64,000 nt of DNA. It comes from Notospermus geniculatus (Eukaryota > Nemertea > Pilidiophora > Heteronemertea > Lineidae). Location of the stretch: assembly GCA_002633025.1 (NCBI GenBank), contig NMRB01000169.1:306729-370728 (forward strand), given 5' to 3'. A model generated the notes under the pieces. That model saw only the letters and a list, made by a program, of their open reading frames with translations. It ran no database searches and had not been told where the DNA came from. Positions 55,601-64,000 of the stretch are shown here, one piece after another. Each line of letters opens with the position of its first letter. The first letter of the stretch is position 1. A program made the translations under genes and the position numbers.

Positions 55601-58600
55601 CTCAGCTATAGGTAGCCCCCGCCTTAAGCTAGGAATCCACTGCTGATTTTCTGCGTTGCTTTGGAACCTGCTACCTGCGATTGAATACGATCGCTAGGAA
55701 CTGACACCGGTCGCCGACCGATTGCCGACTGAAATTGACCACATCTTCGCCATTGGTGGAAATCACGTCTAACGAGTCCACTACGGCGATCGAGTGCCCA
55801 GTTGCAACGCAACCCAGTTGCAAAGCAAGTCGCAACGAAAAATCAGCTTGAAAATCATTGGTGGGTTCCTAATGTAGCTTCAAGTGTGTGAACTTCGGAA
55901 AAACTCTGTTTCAGGTTCTCTGTACACTGTCAGCGTCTCACCACCAAAATCTGCCGTTAAAATTGGATTGCAACTCACTCTAAACTGTCACATCCCGAAT
56001 ACAAAAAAAGGATCCACTGTGCAATGGATGAAAAAGAGCGATGTTTTGTCTGCCGCAGTTACTGTTGCATCGATAACCTCTTCAAAATGTTACACTCCAC
56101 CTGGCTCACGCTACCACTGGGTTAGTTGCAGTCCACCAAGCTCCACATCGAAAGACTTCAACCTTCGAATTTTCAATGCTCAGACTTCAGATTCTGGTTA
56201 TTGGATTTGTAGTGATAGCGGTTTAACCTGTTCAAGCAATCCAGTGAAGATAAAAGTCCAAGGTATTCATGCTTTCTCTAAGTTTTCCGAATTGTCGTGC
56301 TGTCCGCCCTTTTTACAGTTATTAGCTCGGTTGAAGCGTGCCGAGCTCGACCAGGTGTAACACCTGTGAGTGTTTCTGTAGCTCAGTGTTCCCCAACAAT
56401 AGACGCGGCCTAGAATGGTTATTGTTGGGTTAGTTGCCGCTTAATCCGTCAGGAGGGAAACAATGAGAAAAACACAGAAATACGGGGAACACTGATCGAC
56501 GTTACACCTGGCCGAGCCCGTCTTGAATTCAATCGGGATATGCCCGTTTACACTCTTTACAATGTGCAAAATTCAAACGAACCAAAGCCGGTGTAATGAA
56601 ATTGAATGAGAACCGCCCATACGAGAGGGCTTGCTTTATTGTTTGGCGGACACAATAAAGAAGAGAGCGACATGCTTATCAGTGCTTCCTCATTATCATA
56701 ATCTTTTGTTGGGAGCACTGGCANNNNNNNNNNNNNGGTGGGGGGGGGGGGGGTAGTGAAAAATACTACAGGGCCAACCCCACCAAAAACGCGCCGGTTG
56801 CCGTAAAGGCCGAGGACGAGTAGCATTCTCAACTTAGAGCTCGTAACTGTCCATGCCGGATTTCAACTCTAATGTCATACAGAAGTTGCCATATTGAAAT
56901 GGAAGGATATGTAATGGGATTACGCAGACTTAACGGAGTGTTCTCCGCTAAGAAATAGTTCGGTGAATATAGTGTTGAAATGAAAAAAAATCACACATTA
57001 TGATCATTTTGTGCGCTTATATGCTTATTAGTGTACTAATTGAAGGGTGTCCATACGTTTTAAATGAATTCCATTCTTGAGTAAACATTTGATGGATTTT
57101 ATTACAGTTATTGCACTCACTGGCCATAAGTATTGCAACACAGGTTTTTTTCTGGATTTCTCTCATGCCTTTACTACTTTTGCATCTATTTTCAAGTATA
57201 TATAGGGGGACCCACGGCGAAACATGGTGTTGGCCATACGGACTGAAAAATCTCACTGCTGATGAAAATATCAAGCCTTAATGAAATGGTCCATGGACCA
57301 TGTGCTCACTGGGTTGGACATAACAGTCTAATGACAGAGGGAGGTACATATCAGTTATGACGAATCTGGGTCAAGTCATTCCTAGCAAAGACTTTGATGA
57401 TTTTTGGGTTATGCCACCTGGCGGCCATATTAGATGTCCGATCGGGCTGCAACTTCACATGCACATAAAGGTCATCTGCAGGGGACCACATAGCACATTG
57501 GAGCGCTTTGGGTCAACTTGTTCCTGAGTTACAGCACTTTGATGATTTTCGAGTTACGCCACCTGGCGGCCATATTGGATGTCCGATCGGGCCGAAACTT
57601 CACATGGACATAAAGGTCATCTGCAGGGGGCCACATAGCACATTGGAGCGCTTTGGGTTAAAGCGAATCGAAAGCGAAAAAATTTGATTTAGAAATAGAA
57701 TTTGAAAGGGGACGAATTTTCAGGAAAAAATGTAAACAAACTTCTCCAGAATGTCAACAAAGAAATTTTCGTGCATTTTGATTGGCTGAATTTTGTGTTT
57801 ACAAACACCAGCCAAATGTAAACAAAATCCGCTATCGATTCGCTTTAAGGCGTTCCTGAGTTACAGCACTTTGATGATTTTTGGGTTACGCCACCTGGTG
57901 GCCATGTTTGAAGTCAAATCAGGCCGAAATTTGACATGCATGTAAAGGTCATCTAGATGGAGGTAAATATCAAATTTGAGCACTCTGCGTCAAGCCGTTC
58001 CTGAGTAATAGCACTTACTTGATTTTCAGGTTACGCCACCTGGCGGCCATATTGGATGTCGAATCGGGCCGAAATTTGGTATTTTTTAAGGTACCCCTCC
58101 AATGCATGTTTATGCAAGATATGAAGTTGCTCGGTGAAATAATGACAAACTGGCAGGTTCGTCACTTTTGTCGAACTTTGACCTCTGTGACCTTGAAAAG
58201 TAGGTCAAATCAAAAACCCGTTATATATGTTATGTATCCTTATTAGCTACACCTATGATAAAAATTTGAAGATGATCTAGTCATTAGTTCAGGAGTTATT
58301 GTACTTTTTGTGTTTTTGGTTTCCACCACCTGGTGGCCAAACTGAGAGTCGAATCGGACCGAAAACTGGTGTCGTGGGTCATCTGACCTAGGGGTATATA
58401 TGTACCAAGTTTCAGATCAATAGCTCCAGCGGTTACGAAACGTGCCCTGCTAACGGACAACGACGACGACGACGACGACGGACGACGACGACGACGGACG
58501 ACGACGGACGACGGACGCTGCACCATCGTAATAGCTCACCCCAGTGAGCTAAAAATGAAATATCAAAACATGAAAATGACAAAATCTTCATGTGGTACTC

Positions 58601-61600
58601 GGATCGCTCTCTGCTTTTCACGATAATGAAGTATGATGATGAGGAAGGATTTACAAGAAAAAAAGTTGAAAAATATCAACTGCGAAGAAAGATATTTGAT
58701 ATTATCGAAAATTATCAAAGATTGAAAAAGTGAGATTTTGCATGAGATTACGCTGCTGATGTAAAGCTGTCATCCCATGCGTCCCACCATGCCAGTTTCA
58801 AACAATAAAAAGCCACAGTTATCAAGAAAATTGAACTTTTCTCCAAAAAACCTCGATTTTTGACAAAATTGGGCATTTTTCTACGTCAAATAACATGAAA
58901 ACGATGAGCCTTTACAGCTTAATTTTTTCGCAGTTGTGAATGAATTTCCCTTGTCTTCATTTTGTAAAAATTTGGTAATCTTGCACTTCAGAATGTTCGA
59001 GATCTCAAATCGGTGATATTTTGATATTCTGATATTTTCGTGATATATTCACTTTTCCTTAAAATTTTTCGAACCAACAGGCTTATTACCCTTCAAAGTA
59101 TCACATCCACATTTGAAAATCAAAGACTGATGACTGATTACCGAGAAATTAAGAAAAAACCTATGTTGCAATACTTATGGCCAGTGAGTGTAATTAACGT
59201 ATTAAGCGGCGAGAGCTACTTTCCCACTTGCTCAGCAGCATGACCACCAAATGTGTAATTAACCGGATTATTAGGGAGGTTCTGCAAGCTTACTATACAT
59301 TTTACATTAACAATTACAATTTGAAAACGTCATGACGGGACGAATCACTTGCGACACGTAAGAAACTTACGATTTAATCAAAGCCAAATATTTAATTTTT
59401 GTAATCCAAGAATTCGTTTGAAAGTTAACACATTCATAAACGGGTATATTTCGCAGTTGCAGCAAAAATGACAAGAAGAATGCTTGGCATATCTGCCCTG
59501 GAGCGCTTGCCAAACATGGGATACATCGACCCTCTTTTCACCTGCCACGGGAAGCTTCAAGTCAAATGATGACGCCATCGCGTCACGTTCTTTCTTGACA
59601 TAAGCCGTGACGTGATGACGTCGTCAAATCGTAATCGTAAATGTAAAATGTAAGCTTGCAGAACCTCCCTTAAATGTGCCACTTTCACGTTTACATATAG
59701 GGTATCAAATATATGCCAATTTGTTGATATTGAGCGATGAGCACGCCTTCAGACAACCAGGGTTTTCAGGTGTTATATTTTCCTCGCGGAGGTTGCTACC
59801 TGTCATGAGTGATGCGGTAGCCTAACAATTCTGGACCCATCTTCCCGAAGCCGTCGTAAAGTTAACGATGTCGTTACGCTATGTATTTTCCCAACGATGG
59901 TTCACGTGACAGTAAAAGTAGATCTTTAAAAAGCCGGTTTTCTCCATTTATCATAGATAATATCGATTAAAACGCACTTAAATATTCTGTTTGACACAGA
60001 AATAATTATGAGAAAAATAATCTTCAACTTTTGGGAAAGTTTGATAGTGACTCTATCGTAAGCCTGTCTTCCAGTGGGTTACGAGTATTACTACGCCGAT
60101 ATGGAGTGGCGGCACTGAAATATCGTGCGAAATTACCCCTCATATTTTCAGTACCCCCAAACCCTGAAATTATCATGGTCAACCCACAAAGAAAACTTTA
60201 CAGTTTGAAGGATTAGGCTAGGGGGTGTGTTGTGTCCGAACGGTTCCTTCCAACGAAACTCTGGGACCAATCTATGAGCACGGGCATCTCGCCATTTCTA
60301 ATGGTAAATGCATTGGCCACTCATTACAGGTGCGTGACCGACGGCTTCGGGAACATGGGCCCTGGTCGGGTTCACGACCAGAATCGCTCCGCGCATGACT
60401 GTATGACTTACGAAGGTCTTTACCGAAGAATGACGGAAAGACCCAAAGTGTTACGAATGGACGAGCAGTTGACCCACTACCTCAGAATCCCGTCTCCCGA
60501 TAGAGCATCTTCACACATGAAAAAGAGTGTTGACTTCATCAAAATCAGTCAAACCAATCGAAAGTTGTGTCATATTTTGTGCAGCAAATACCTGCTCAGA
60601 CCCTGCATTGGATGCCACTTCCAAAGGCGGGAATTTTTTGGGTGCCGCCTTTCCATCTCACCACCAGGAGTCTCTACTGTACAGGCGCGGATCCAGGATT
60701 TTGGGCAGGCAGAAGGGGGTCAGGGTCACCGAGGGGGTCGTTGCGGCAGGCTGGCGCTGAAGCTGGCCGCGCCGCGGGAGTCTGGGGACCGGCTGGTATA
60801 AAATGCAGGTTGCAGGTTGCCCTGCAGGTAATGGTACTTGCTTTATATTGCACTTTACGATGCAGAATCGTCCCCTGGACTCTTATTAAGCTCGGTAACT
60901 ATTGCAGACTTCATTTAAAGGAGATCTCTGCTGGATCATCTGCCATCTCAGCACCATACTGCAGACTTCATTTAGAGTGGATCCCGGCTAACATATATGG
61001 CTGTGTATGTTCGTTATTAGACCCCCACACTGCATGTTCCTTATTAGTACCCCCTTTATCAACTAAGACTGGCAGTTAATGTGAAATAAAGACCTTACAT
61101 ACCCCAACCCCCAGTGTGGACAAATTTTACTGAGGTCGAATTTGATCGGGTGGAGTTGCATGGTGATGTCCCCTCATGCCTCAGCACGAATTGTGATAAA
61201 AGGGGGCGCTGCAGTTGCTTCCGTGAAAATCGGTTTTTACTGTAGTTGAGCCATATATGGGTTAATGAAAAAATCCTTTGCAGTGTACTAGTACTGATAT
61301 GTGTGTACAGAACGTCTGGCGCAGAACTAAAATAATAGGTGGCGCTGCTGAGATATCGATACTTCGACATTATTGGTCATTAGTTCTGAATAGGTTAACA
61401 TATTGGCCTGGTTCTTGCACATTCATCATGTACATGCTAGTATGTGTGTGCATCCGTACATATGCAATTTTCCGCATTGACCCCCTTCCTCAATTTTGTC
61501 AGTAAAATAGGAATGGTTAGACTTGGTCGAAGTAGGATTGAACATAAACGTCCATTTCTTTTCATATTTTGCCTTTACTAAAAGCCGGAATGAAATGACC

Positions 61601-64000
61601 GAAATAATCGAAACGGCCGAAATGAAGTGGCCGAATTAAAAAAAAAAATATTGAGTTGAGAACCGAGCGCCAAATTCGGCATTATTGGTTCTATAGACAA
61701 TATTGGGCGATTTTAATGTAATGCAGGAGGAAACCGGAGTGCCCGGAGAAAACCTGCGCTGTCAGAGAGAGTCGCCCTCTCTATCACATGAGACACGGAC
61801 CCGACCGGGAATCGAACCCGCGATCTCAGAGGTGACAGGCGCCGATGTTTCCATTGCGCCACTCTGACAGCCCGAATTGATCGAAACGGCCGAAATGAAG
61901 TTGCCGAAATGACCGAAACGGCCGAAGTGAAGTGGCCGAAATGATCGAAATGGCCGAAGTGAAGTGGCCGCAATGATCGAAACGGCCGAAATGAAGTTGC
62001 CGAAATGATCGAAACGGCCATTTCATTCCGGTTAAGTAACCCAGCGTCTCCTTTGTGTCACAGCTAAATCACAGCTAAACGTGTCTGTAAGAACATCTTT
62101 GTTTTCTAAAAGCACGTCTCTGATTTTATAACCTACGTTTCTGTTTTGTCAACGTCTACTTTTTGCGGATATAACCACCCGTAATTATACCTAGGAAAAT
62201 TCGAGAGATAGAGAACTGCAGAAGCACCATGTGCAACCTCGATCCCTGCGCGATTGCCTTATTTTCTACGTAGGTTTGACTAACGATATGACCTGCAAAC
62301 TAGGTTCTGCAGGGCAACCTGCATTTTATACCAGCCGGTCTGGGGACCTCCCCAGAACATTTTGAAATCTAGAAGGCCGTAGATGCGATTTCCTGGCATC
62401 TCAGTATCAAAACAGAAGCTTTATTCTTGCTTTTTTTTTTATTGTCGCAAATTGTTGAGAAAAAAAACAACTGGTGGTGGCGAGCAGGGGGGTCACGACC
62501 TCCCCTCCCCCAGATCCACGCCTGCTGTATGCAGTGTCATCATTTTCCAGACGTTCATTTTTGGCGGGAAAATGTGGAAGTGATACCAGTGTCCATATTT
62601 CCCGCCAAAAATGACCCCTGGACGCATTGTCAAGTGGAAGAGACTGCCACGGACGGCGCGCACTGCTGATGAGCCGTGGCTGTGAGCGAGCTGCGCGCGG
62701 GAATCGGCTGGGGAAGGCATGTCACTGGTCGGGAGAGATGTCGAAAGCGGAATCTACCTTGAGAAAACCTGATTGTGGATGCCGTTGTGGAAAATCACAT
62801 GCTTTCATTCCGATTCCGCAAAAAAATTGACGGATGACGCATGCGGCTCTCGATTCCGGATTTCAGCACCCCTATTAAATATTAGGTCAGCCCTGAAAGA
62901 GGACTGTTGTAAAAAACTTTTATGGTTCTTGAACTAGGGTGTGACAAATATACATTTTGTAACTTCTGATTGGCTAGACTGGTTTGGATGAAATAAAGAT
63001 TATTCTAAGGTCCTCTATCAGGATGCGGGGAAACCTAGATTCCGGGATTGCCTGGTTTGGCACGGACATTTTTGTGGGGTGGGGGGGGGGGGGGGNNNNA
63101 GCTTGGAAAATATTACGTAGCACTCAGAAATTCAAATCGCTAGATGGGTATCCTGGGGCCTGATTCACGAAAGTTAGCGACGACGCAAATCTTTTGTCCA
63201 GCTGTGTATTGCGTATTGCCATAAAGGAATCAAGCCTAAAGGTTTAACTGCGAACGATGAACTTACTGAGGGATACACTTCATGTGTTGCCACCAGATGT
63301 CTCTCACTGCCTGAATTTCCGCTTTACGTAATATGCACGAGCTTCCACTTTTTTGTGGTGAAGAGGTACATGAACCTGTCAACTTGATGCTTTGAATTCC
63401 ATTTCTGAGGATAACAGAGCTATTTTCAGCAAAATTAGTGCTCCATGTGCAAATGTACGTCAGCCTATTCAAATGTACACAGATGACCCTGCGCTCACAT
63501 CGTTCGTGGGGTTCTCATTAATTCAGTCCTTTTGTATCATAAGATCAACTATTCGGAATTCAACAAAATTTGCAGTGAACGTGCAGAAGGGTCTTGCCTA
63601 TCATATGGAAGAATCAGAATGCAAATCTGTTGAGGTTTAAAGGGATATTGTCCACATTTATAAAATGCTAAATTTGTAAGTTGAACCTTTATGGTTGATT
63701 CCTTTATGGTATTGCTCACTGATTGAAGAACAATGGATATGCGCCTGCAAAGAAGCGATGGCTTCCTGAATCAGGCCCCTGGTGTTTTCACTTTCAGTCC
63801 CACCAGGCAAACCTCAGATCACCGGATTTCCTTCTGGACCAGGGTTCGTTGGGACACAGGTGAACCTGAAGTGTGTGGCCTCACCACCTGGTGATACATA
63901 TGACTGGTACAAGGATAATAAGAAACATTCGACATCTTTAACGTATGACTTCCTCGTGAAGAAGGAGAGTGCTGGGGTCTATAAATGTGTCGCAGGGAAT
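43598..64000 (+). CDS. Secreted or surface immunoglobulin-superfamily protein, 3' end beyond window
   Basis: Four exons are visible: 43598-43676, 50669-50998, 55915-56262 and 63798-64000 (open at the edge). Every junction is GT-AG and phase 1, the classic arrangement for Ig-domain exons, so the frame reads through all four. Exon 1 gives a signal peptide (hydrophobic LGVYVFVTYMTLVSHV). Exons 2, 3 and 4 each carry one Ig domain with the canonical Cys and Trp of the B and C strands and the YxC of the F strand (exon 4: VNLKCVAS, YDWYK, GVYKCVAGN). Role: adhesion or recognition outside the cell, by family; ligand and membrane anchor unknown because the 3' part is missing. Introns of 6,992, 4,916 and 7,535 bp are packed with transposons. 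A further exon could be hidden in intron 3. Confidence 0.8.
43736..45690 (-). pseudogene. 5'-truncated CR1/L2-type LINE reverse transcriptase, antisense in intron 1
   Basis: From 45,681 down, the frame gives the RT N-terminal block (NIINLSLSEGHVPDCLKDA, NYRPVSNLAFLGKIIEKVI). After an insertion (45,103-45,352) it continues LLDLSAAFDTIDHQMLL, GVPQGSVLGPVLFSIYV, and then FADGTQLYDF where active enzymes have FADD. It runs on to the C-terminal RNA-interaction region (LHWLPLRQRIEYQ) and a stop near 43,924. The 3' end is a TTA/TAA trinucleotide tail (43,738-43,760). No endonuclease domain: typical 5' truncation. Loss of the second catalytic Asp and the internal insertion make it inactive. Confidence 0.85.
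45103..45352. mobile_element. ~250-bp fold-back MITE inside the LINE
   Basis: GTCATTAGCAGTATTTCCACC-type left end mirrors GGTGGAAGTACTGCTAATG at the right. Inside are three more nested inverted pairs (ACCCCGGGT..., GCGCTTACACCTATTTT/AAAATAGGTGTAAGCGC, GTCTAATAGAC...GTCTATTAGAC). It interrupts the LINE RT between two conserved blocks. Confidence 0.75.
45794..46018. mobile_element. ~225-bp MITE, CTTCGACGCAAGACC family, copy a
   Basis: ATTCATACTTCGACGCAAGAC at the left and GTGCGTCGAAGTATGAAT at the right are inverted. Internal block GAGGCTGTAATTACTTGA (reverse here) is shared with copies b and c, which lie in the opposite orientation. Confidence 0.75.
46018..46157. mobile_element. 140-bp MITE, AGGGTAGGGACACAC family
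   Basis: AGGGTAGGGACACACCTAAC and GTTGGTGTGTTCCTACCCT are inverted; internal CGCATGCGTCAA/TTGACGCATGCG pairs too. It directly abuts copy a. Confidence 0.75.
46168..46440. mobile_element. CTTCGACGC-family MITE, copy b
   Basis: It begins TAGTTTATACTTCGACGCGC and ends CGTCGAAGTATAAACTA. It is longer than copy c because the phrase CCATCGCCGGCGACCG is duplicated near the left end. Confidence 0.75.
46441..46676. mobile_element. CTTCGACGC-family MITE, copy c
   Basis: Directly follows copy b head to tail and is nearly identical inside (GATCGCGAGGCTGTAATTAC). Ends CGTCGAAGTATGAACTA. Confidence 0.75.
46835..48374. mobile_element. 1.54-kb element with ~480-bp terminal inverted repeats
   Basis: AAAGGGGCTGTAACATATTC is mirrored by GAATATGTTACAGCCCCTTT, and inverted similarity continues for nearly 500 bp per arm (to CTAGCAACCATCATAGCAAC / GTTGCTATGGTGGTTGCTAG). 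ATTATGTAACACC occurs repeatedly in the arms. The ~600-bp centre has only short ORFs. Long-TIR fold-back type, non-autonomous. Confidence 0.85.
48515..49752. repeat. Dispersed element with ~120-bp internal units and CGACGG tail
   Basis: GTGCTCACCTCTGTGA near the left and TCACAGAGGTGAGCTA near the right are inverted. Between them, a unit with TTTTTCAAGATGGC..CCTGGC.GCCAT recurs about four times at roughly 115-120 bp, followed by TGACCTTGAAAAGTAGGTCA and a CGACGGACGACGG-rich tail (49,650-49,710). The same architecture is seen at 57,285-58,552; the left 250 bp also occur inverted at the start of the window. Confidence 0.8.
50669..50998 (+). CDS. Ig gene exon 2, Ig domain 1
   Basis: Acceptor CTTTTCAG|TTCCACC; donor CCAT|gtaagt; 330 bp, phase 1-1. 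Encodes VPPKTPVLRGFESVAAVGSG, then LYCDA (B strand Cys), YRWYK (C strand Trp) and GKYMCRANNSAG (F strand Cys). Confidence 0.85.
51885..52421. mobile_element. 537-bp MITE with 9-bp TSD (MULE-like) in Ig intron 2
   Basis: TAGTCTCGGGCGCCCAG and CTGGGTGCCCGAGACTA are inverted ends. GGGGAACCG is duplicated at 51,876-51,884 and 52,422-52,430. The left flank also carries a short partial end (CATAGTCTCGGTCACCCAG at 51,841), suggesting repeated insertion. Non-coding interior. Confidence 0.85.
53017..53423. mobile_element. ~407-bp nested MITE, GAGGTTCCGCA family
   Basis: GAGGTTCCGCA and TGCGGAACCTC are inverted ends; GAATTCCGAATC/ GAATTCGGAT inner blocks pair. It splits one subterminal array of the host element. 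Terminus resembles the TTA-flanked element at 59,275. Confidence 0.7.
54124..54788. mobile_element. 665-bp nested TTAA element, CCCTTACGCGCCC termini
   Basis: CCCTTACGCGCCC and GGGCGCGTAAGGG are perfect inverted ends bounded by TTAA (54,120-54,123; 54,789-54,792). A CCC start and TTAA target match piggyBac termini. The interior has no transposase. Confidence 0.85.
55915..56262 (+). CDS. Ig gene exon 3, Ig domain 2
   Basis: Acceptor CTGTTTCAG|GTTCTC; donor CCAAG|gtattc; 348 bp, phase 1-1. Contains VKIGLQLTLNCHIPN, VQWMKK and TSDSGYWICSDSG, plus two extra Cys pairs (KCY...VSCS; LTCSS) that could form a second disulfide. Donor +4/+5 (gtattc) is weak. Confidence 0.85.
56345..56516. repeat. 172-bp nested inverted repeat just after Ig exon 3
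   Basis: GCTCGACCAGGTGTAAC pairs with GTTACACCTGGCCGAGC, and inside it CAGTGTTCCCC pairs with GGGGAACACTG. Probably a small fold-back element. Confidence 0.6.
56724..56753. other. N run next to a G homopolymer (assembly gap)
   Basis: Twelve or so N followed by GGTGGGG...; a similar G run with four N occurs at about 63,078-63,099. Sequence across these points should not be trusted. Confidence 0.8.
57285..58552. repeat. Dispersed element with internal units and CGACGG tail, copy B (full length)
   Basis: It starts like 19,839 (CCATGGACCATGTGCTCACTGGG) and ends CACCCCAGTGAGCTA, giving short inverted ends CTCACTGGG / CCCAGTGAG. It contains the ~125-bp units with CCACCTGGCGGCCATATTGG, the TGACCTTGAAAAGTAGGTCA block and a (CGACGA/CGACGG)n tail at 58,462-58,517. 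It carries a TTAA MITE at 57,662-57,844. Confidence 0.85.
57662..57844. mobile_element. 183-bp TTAA MITE with documented empty site
   Basis: AGCGAATCGAAAGCG and CGCTATCGATTCGCT-type ends are inverted, TTAA on both sides (57,658-57,661; 57,845-57,848). The paralogous repeat at 20,205-20,225 reads straight through the single TTAA, showing the pre-insertion site. Confidence 0.9.
58553..59270. other. AT-rich stretch without supported genes
   Basis: No coding signal and no clear repeat boundary in Ig intron 3. Confidence 0.35.
59275..59669. mobile_element. 395-bp MITE with TTA TSD (PIF/Harbinger-like)
   Basis: GGGAGGTTCTGCAAGCTTAC and GTAAGCTTGCAGAACCTCCC are perfect inverted ends. TTA is duplicated at 59,272-59,274 and 59,670-59,672, the TWA target of PIF/Harbinger. 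Non-coding. Confidence 0.8.
61586..62030. repeat. Inverted-repeat element of GACCGAAACGGCCGAAATGA units
   Basis: CCGGAATGAAATGACCG at the left pairs with CGGCCATTTCATTCCGG at the right. The right half is a ~40-bp array of GATCGAAACGGCCGAAATGA units (61,877-62,015). A tRNA-derived SINE is inserted between. Confidence 0.65.
61722..61873 (-). repeat. tRNA-derived SINE
   Basis: On the minus strand: A-box-like GAGTGGCGCAATGG, B-box GGGTTCGATTCCC about 38 bp later, then a body ending in TCTCCGGGCACTCCGGTTTC, a conserved-looking tail. The 5' part cannot form a full acceptor stem with the 3' side, so this is a SINE and not a functional tRNA gene. Confidence 0.7.
63155..63779. mobile_element. ~625-bp MITE ending just upstream of Ig exon 4
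   Basis: GGGGCCTGATTCACGAA and TTCCTGAATCAGGCCCC are inverted ends; inner blocks (ATAAAGGAATCA.. / TTGATTCCTTTAT) pair. The GGGCCTGATT start is PIF/Harbinger-like. The right end lies 18 bp before the exon 4 acceptor, so the intron's branch point probably lies in element-derived sequence. Confidence 0.65.
63798..64000 (+). CDS. Ig gene exon 4, Ig domain 3 (runs off the window)
   Basis: Acceptor CACTTTCAG|TCCCACC, phase 1. Encodes PPGKPQITGFPSGPGFVG, NLKCVASPPGDTYDWYKD and SAGVYKCVAGN; the domain is almost complete at the window edge. It resembles domain 1 (both open with VPP.. and a G-F turn). Confidence 0.85.

Larger units (their letters stand above)
60790..62337. mobile_element. 1,548-bp TIR element with 10-bp TSD (MULE-like)
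   Basis: CGGCTGGTATAAAATGCAGG and CCTGCATTTTATACCAGCCG are perfect inverted ends. GTCTGGGGAC is duplicated at 60,780-60,789 and 62,338-62,347. The interior contains a SINE-like piece and a CCGAAATGA-rich inverted repeat, but no transposase. Confidence 0.85.
60682..62524. mobile_element. hAT-like non-autonomous element (CAGGCGCGGATCC ends), interrupted
   Basis: CAGGCGCGGATCCAGG at the left is mirrored by CAGATCCACGCCTG at the right, the style of many hAT termini. CTGTA adjoins both ends, shorter than the 8 bp expected for hAT, so classification is tentative. A 1.5-kb element is inserted at 60,790-62,337. Confidence 0.55.

Noticed and set aside
60232-61079. ORFs of 189 and 170 codons
   Set aside because: They run from unrelated sequence into hAT-like and MULE-like element ends, and no family resemblance is seen.
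61722-61873. Functional tRNA gene on the minus strand
   Set aside because: A and B boxes are present, but the acceptor stem does not close and the sequence continues into a SINE body.

Overview
The window is animal nuclear DNA, most likely from a marine invertebrate. The genes are split by GT-AG introns, the coding density is low, and there are metazoan-type families: secreted immunoglobulin-domain protein, rhodopsin-like GPCR, Penelope-like elements and CR1/L2-type LINEs. TACATGTA and AGGCCTA palindromes are frequent. An echinoderm, hemichordate or amphioxus would fit, but the sequence alone does not settle it. Short N runs next to G homopolymers mark assembly gaps.

Region by region. 1-4.5 kb is repeat debris: a decayed Penelope-like reverse transcriptase cleanly split by a 593-bp palindromic element, a TTAA-flanked MITE and a tRNA-derived SINE-like piece. 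About 4.9-14.2 kb is the most interesting block. A seven-exon gene on the + strand encodes a DUF6589-type protein with a C-terminal C2H2 finger. It faces a two-exon RecQ-like helicase on the - strand. This pairing suggests an AcademH-like helicase-bearing DNA transposon, now damaged: there is a one-base frameshift in exon 2, a Penelope-like element in exon 3, and a 0.78-kb tandem duplication at the helicase 3' end. 14.9-16.7 kb holds a ~21-bp tandem array and an intronless GPCR pseudogene broken by a 118-bp MITE and two frameshifts.

17-43 kb is mostly a museum of non-autonomous elements (TTAA-, TA-, TTA-, ATG- and 9-bp-TSD families, often nested) and Penelope-type termini with hammerhead-ribozyme-like cores. 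It also holds one possible PAN/Apple-like exon (22.9 kb) and an unexplained 296-codon ORF (27.9 kb).

43.6 kb to the right edge is one + strand gene. A signal-peptide exon (43,598) is followed by three phase 1-1 immunoglobulin-domain exons (50,669; 55,915; 63,798, running off the window). Its three large introns, of about 7, 5 and 7.5 kb, are filled with nested elements. These include an antisense 5'-truncated LINE whose catalytic motif reads FADG, a four-level nest at 46.8-50.4 kb, a TTAA-in-inverted-repeat nest at 52.8-55.2 kb, and a 10-bp-TSD element inside a hAT-like element at 60.7-62.5 kb.

All calls come from reading the sequence. No alignment or database search was run, so superfamily names for MITEs rest on target-site duplications and terminal repeats only.
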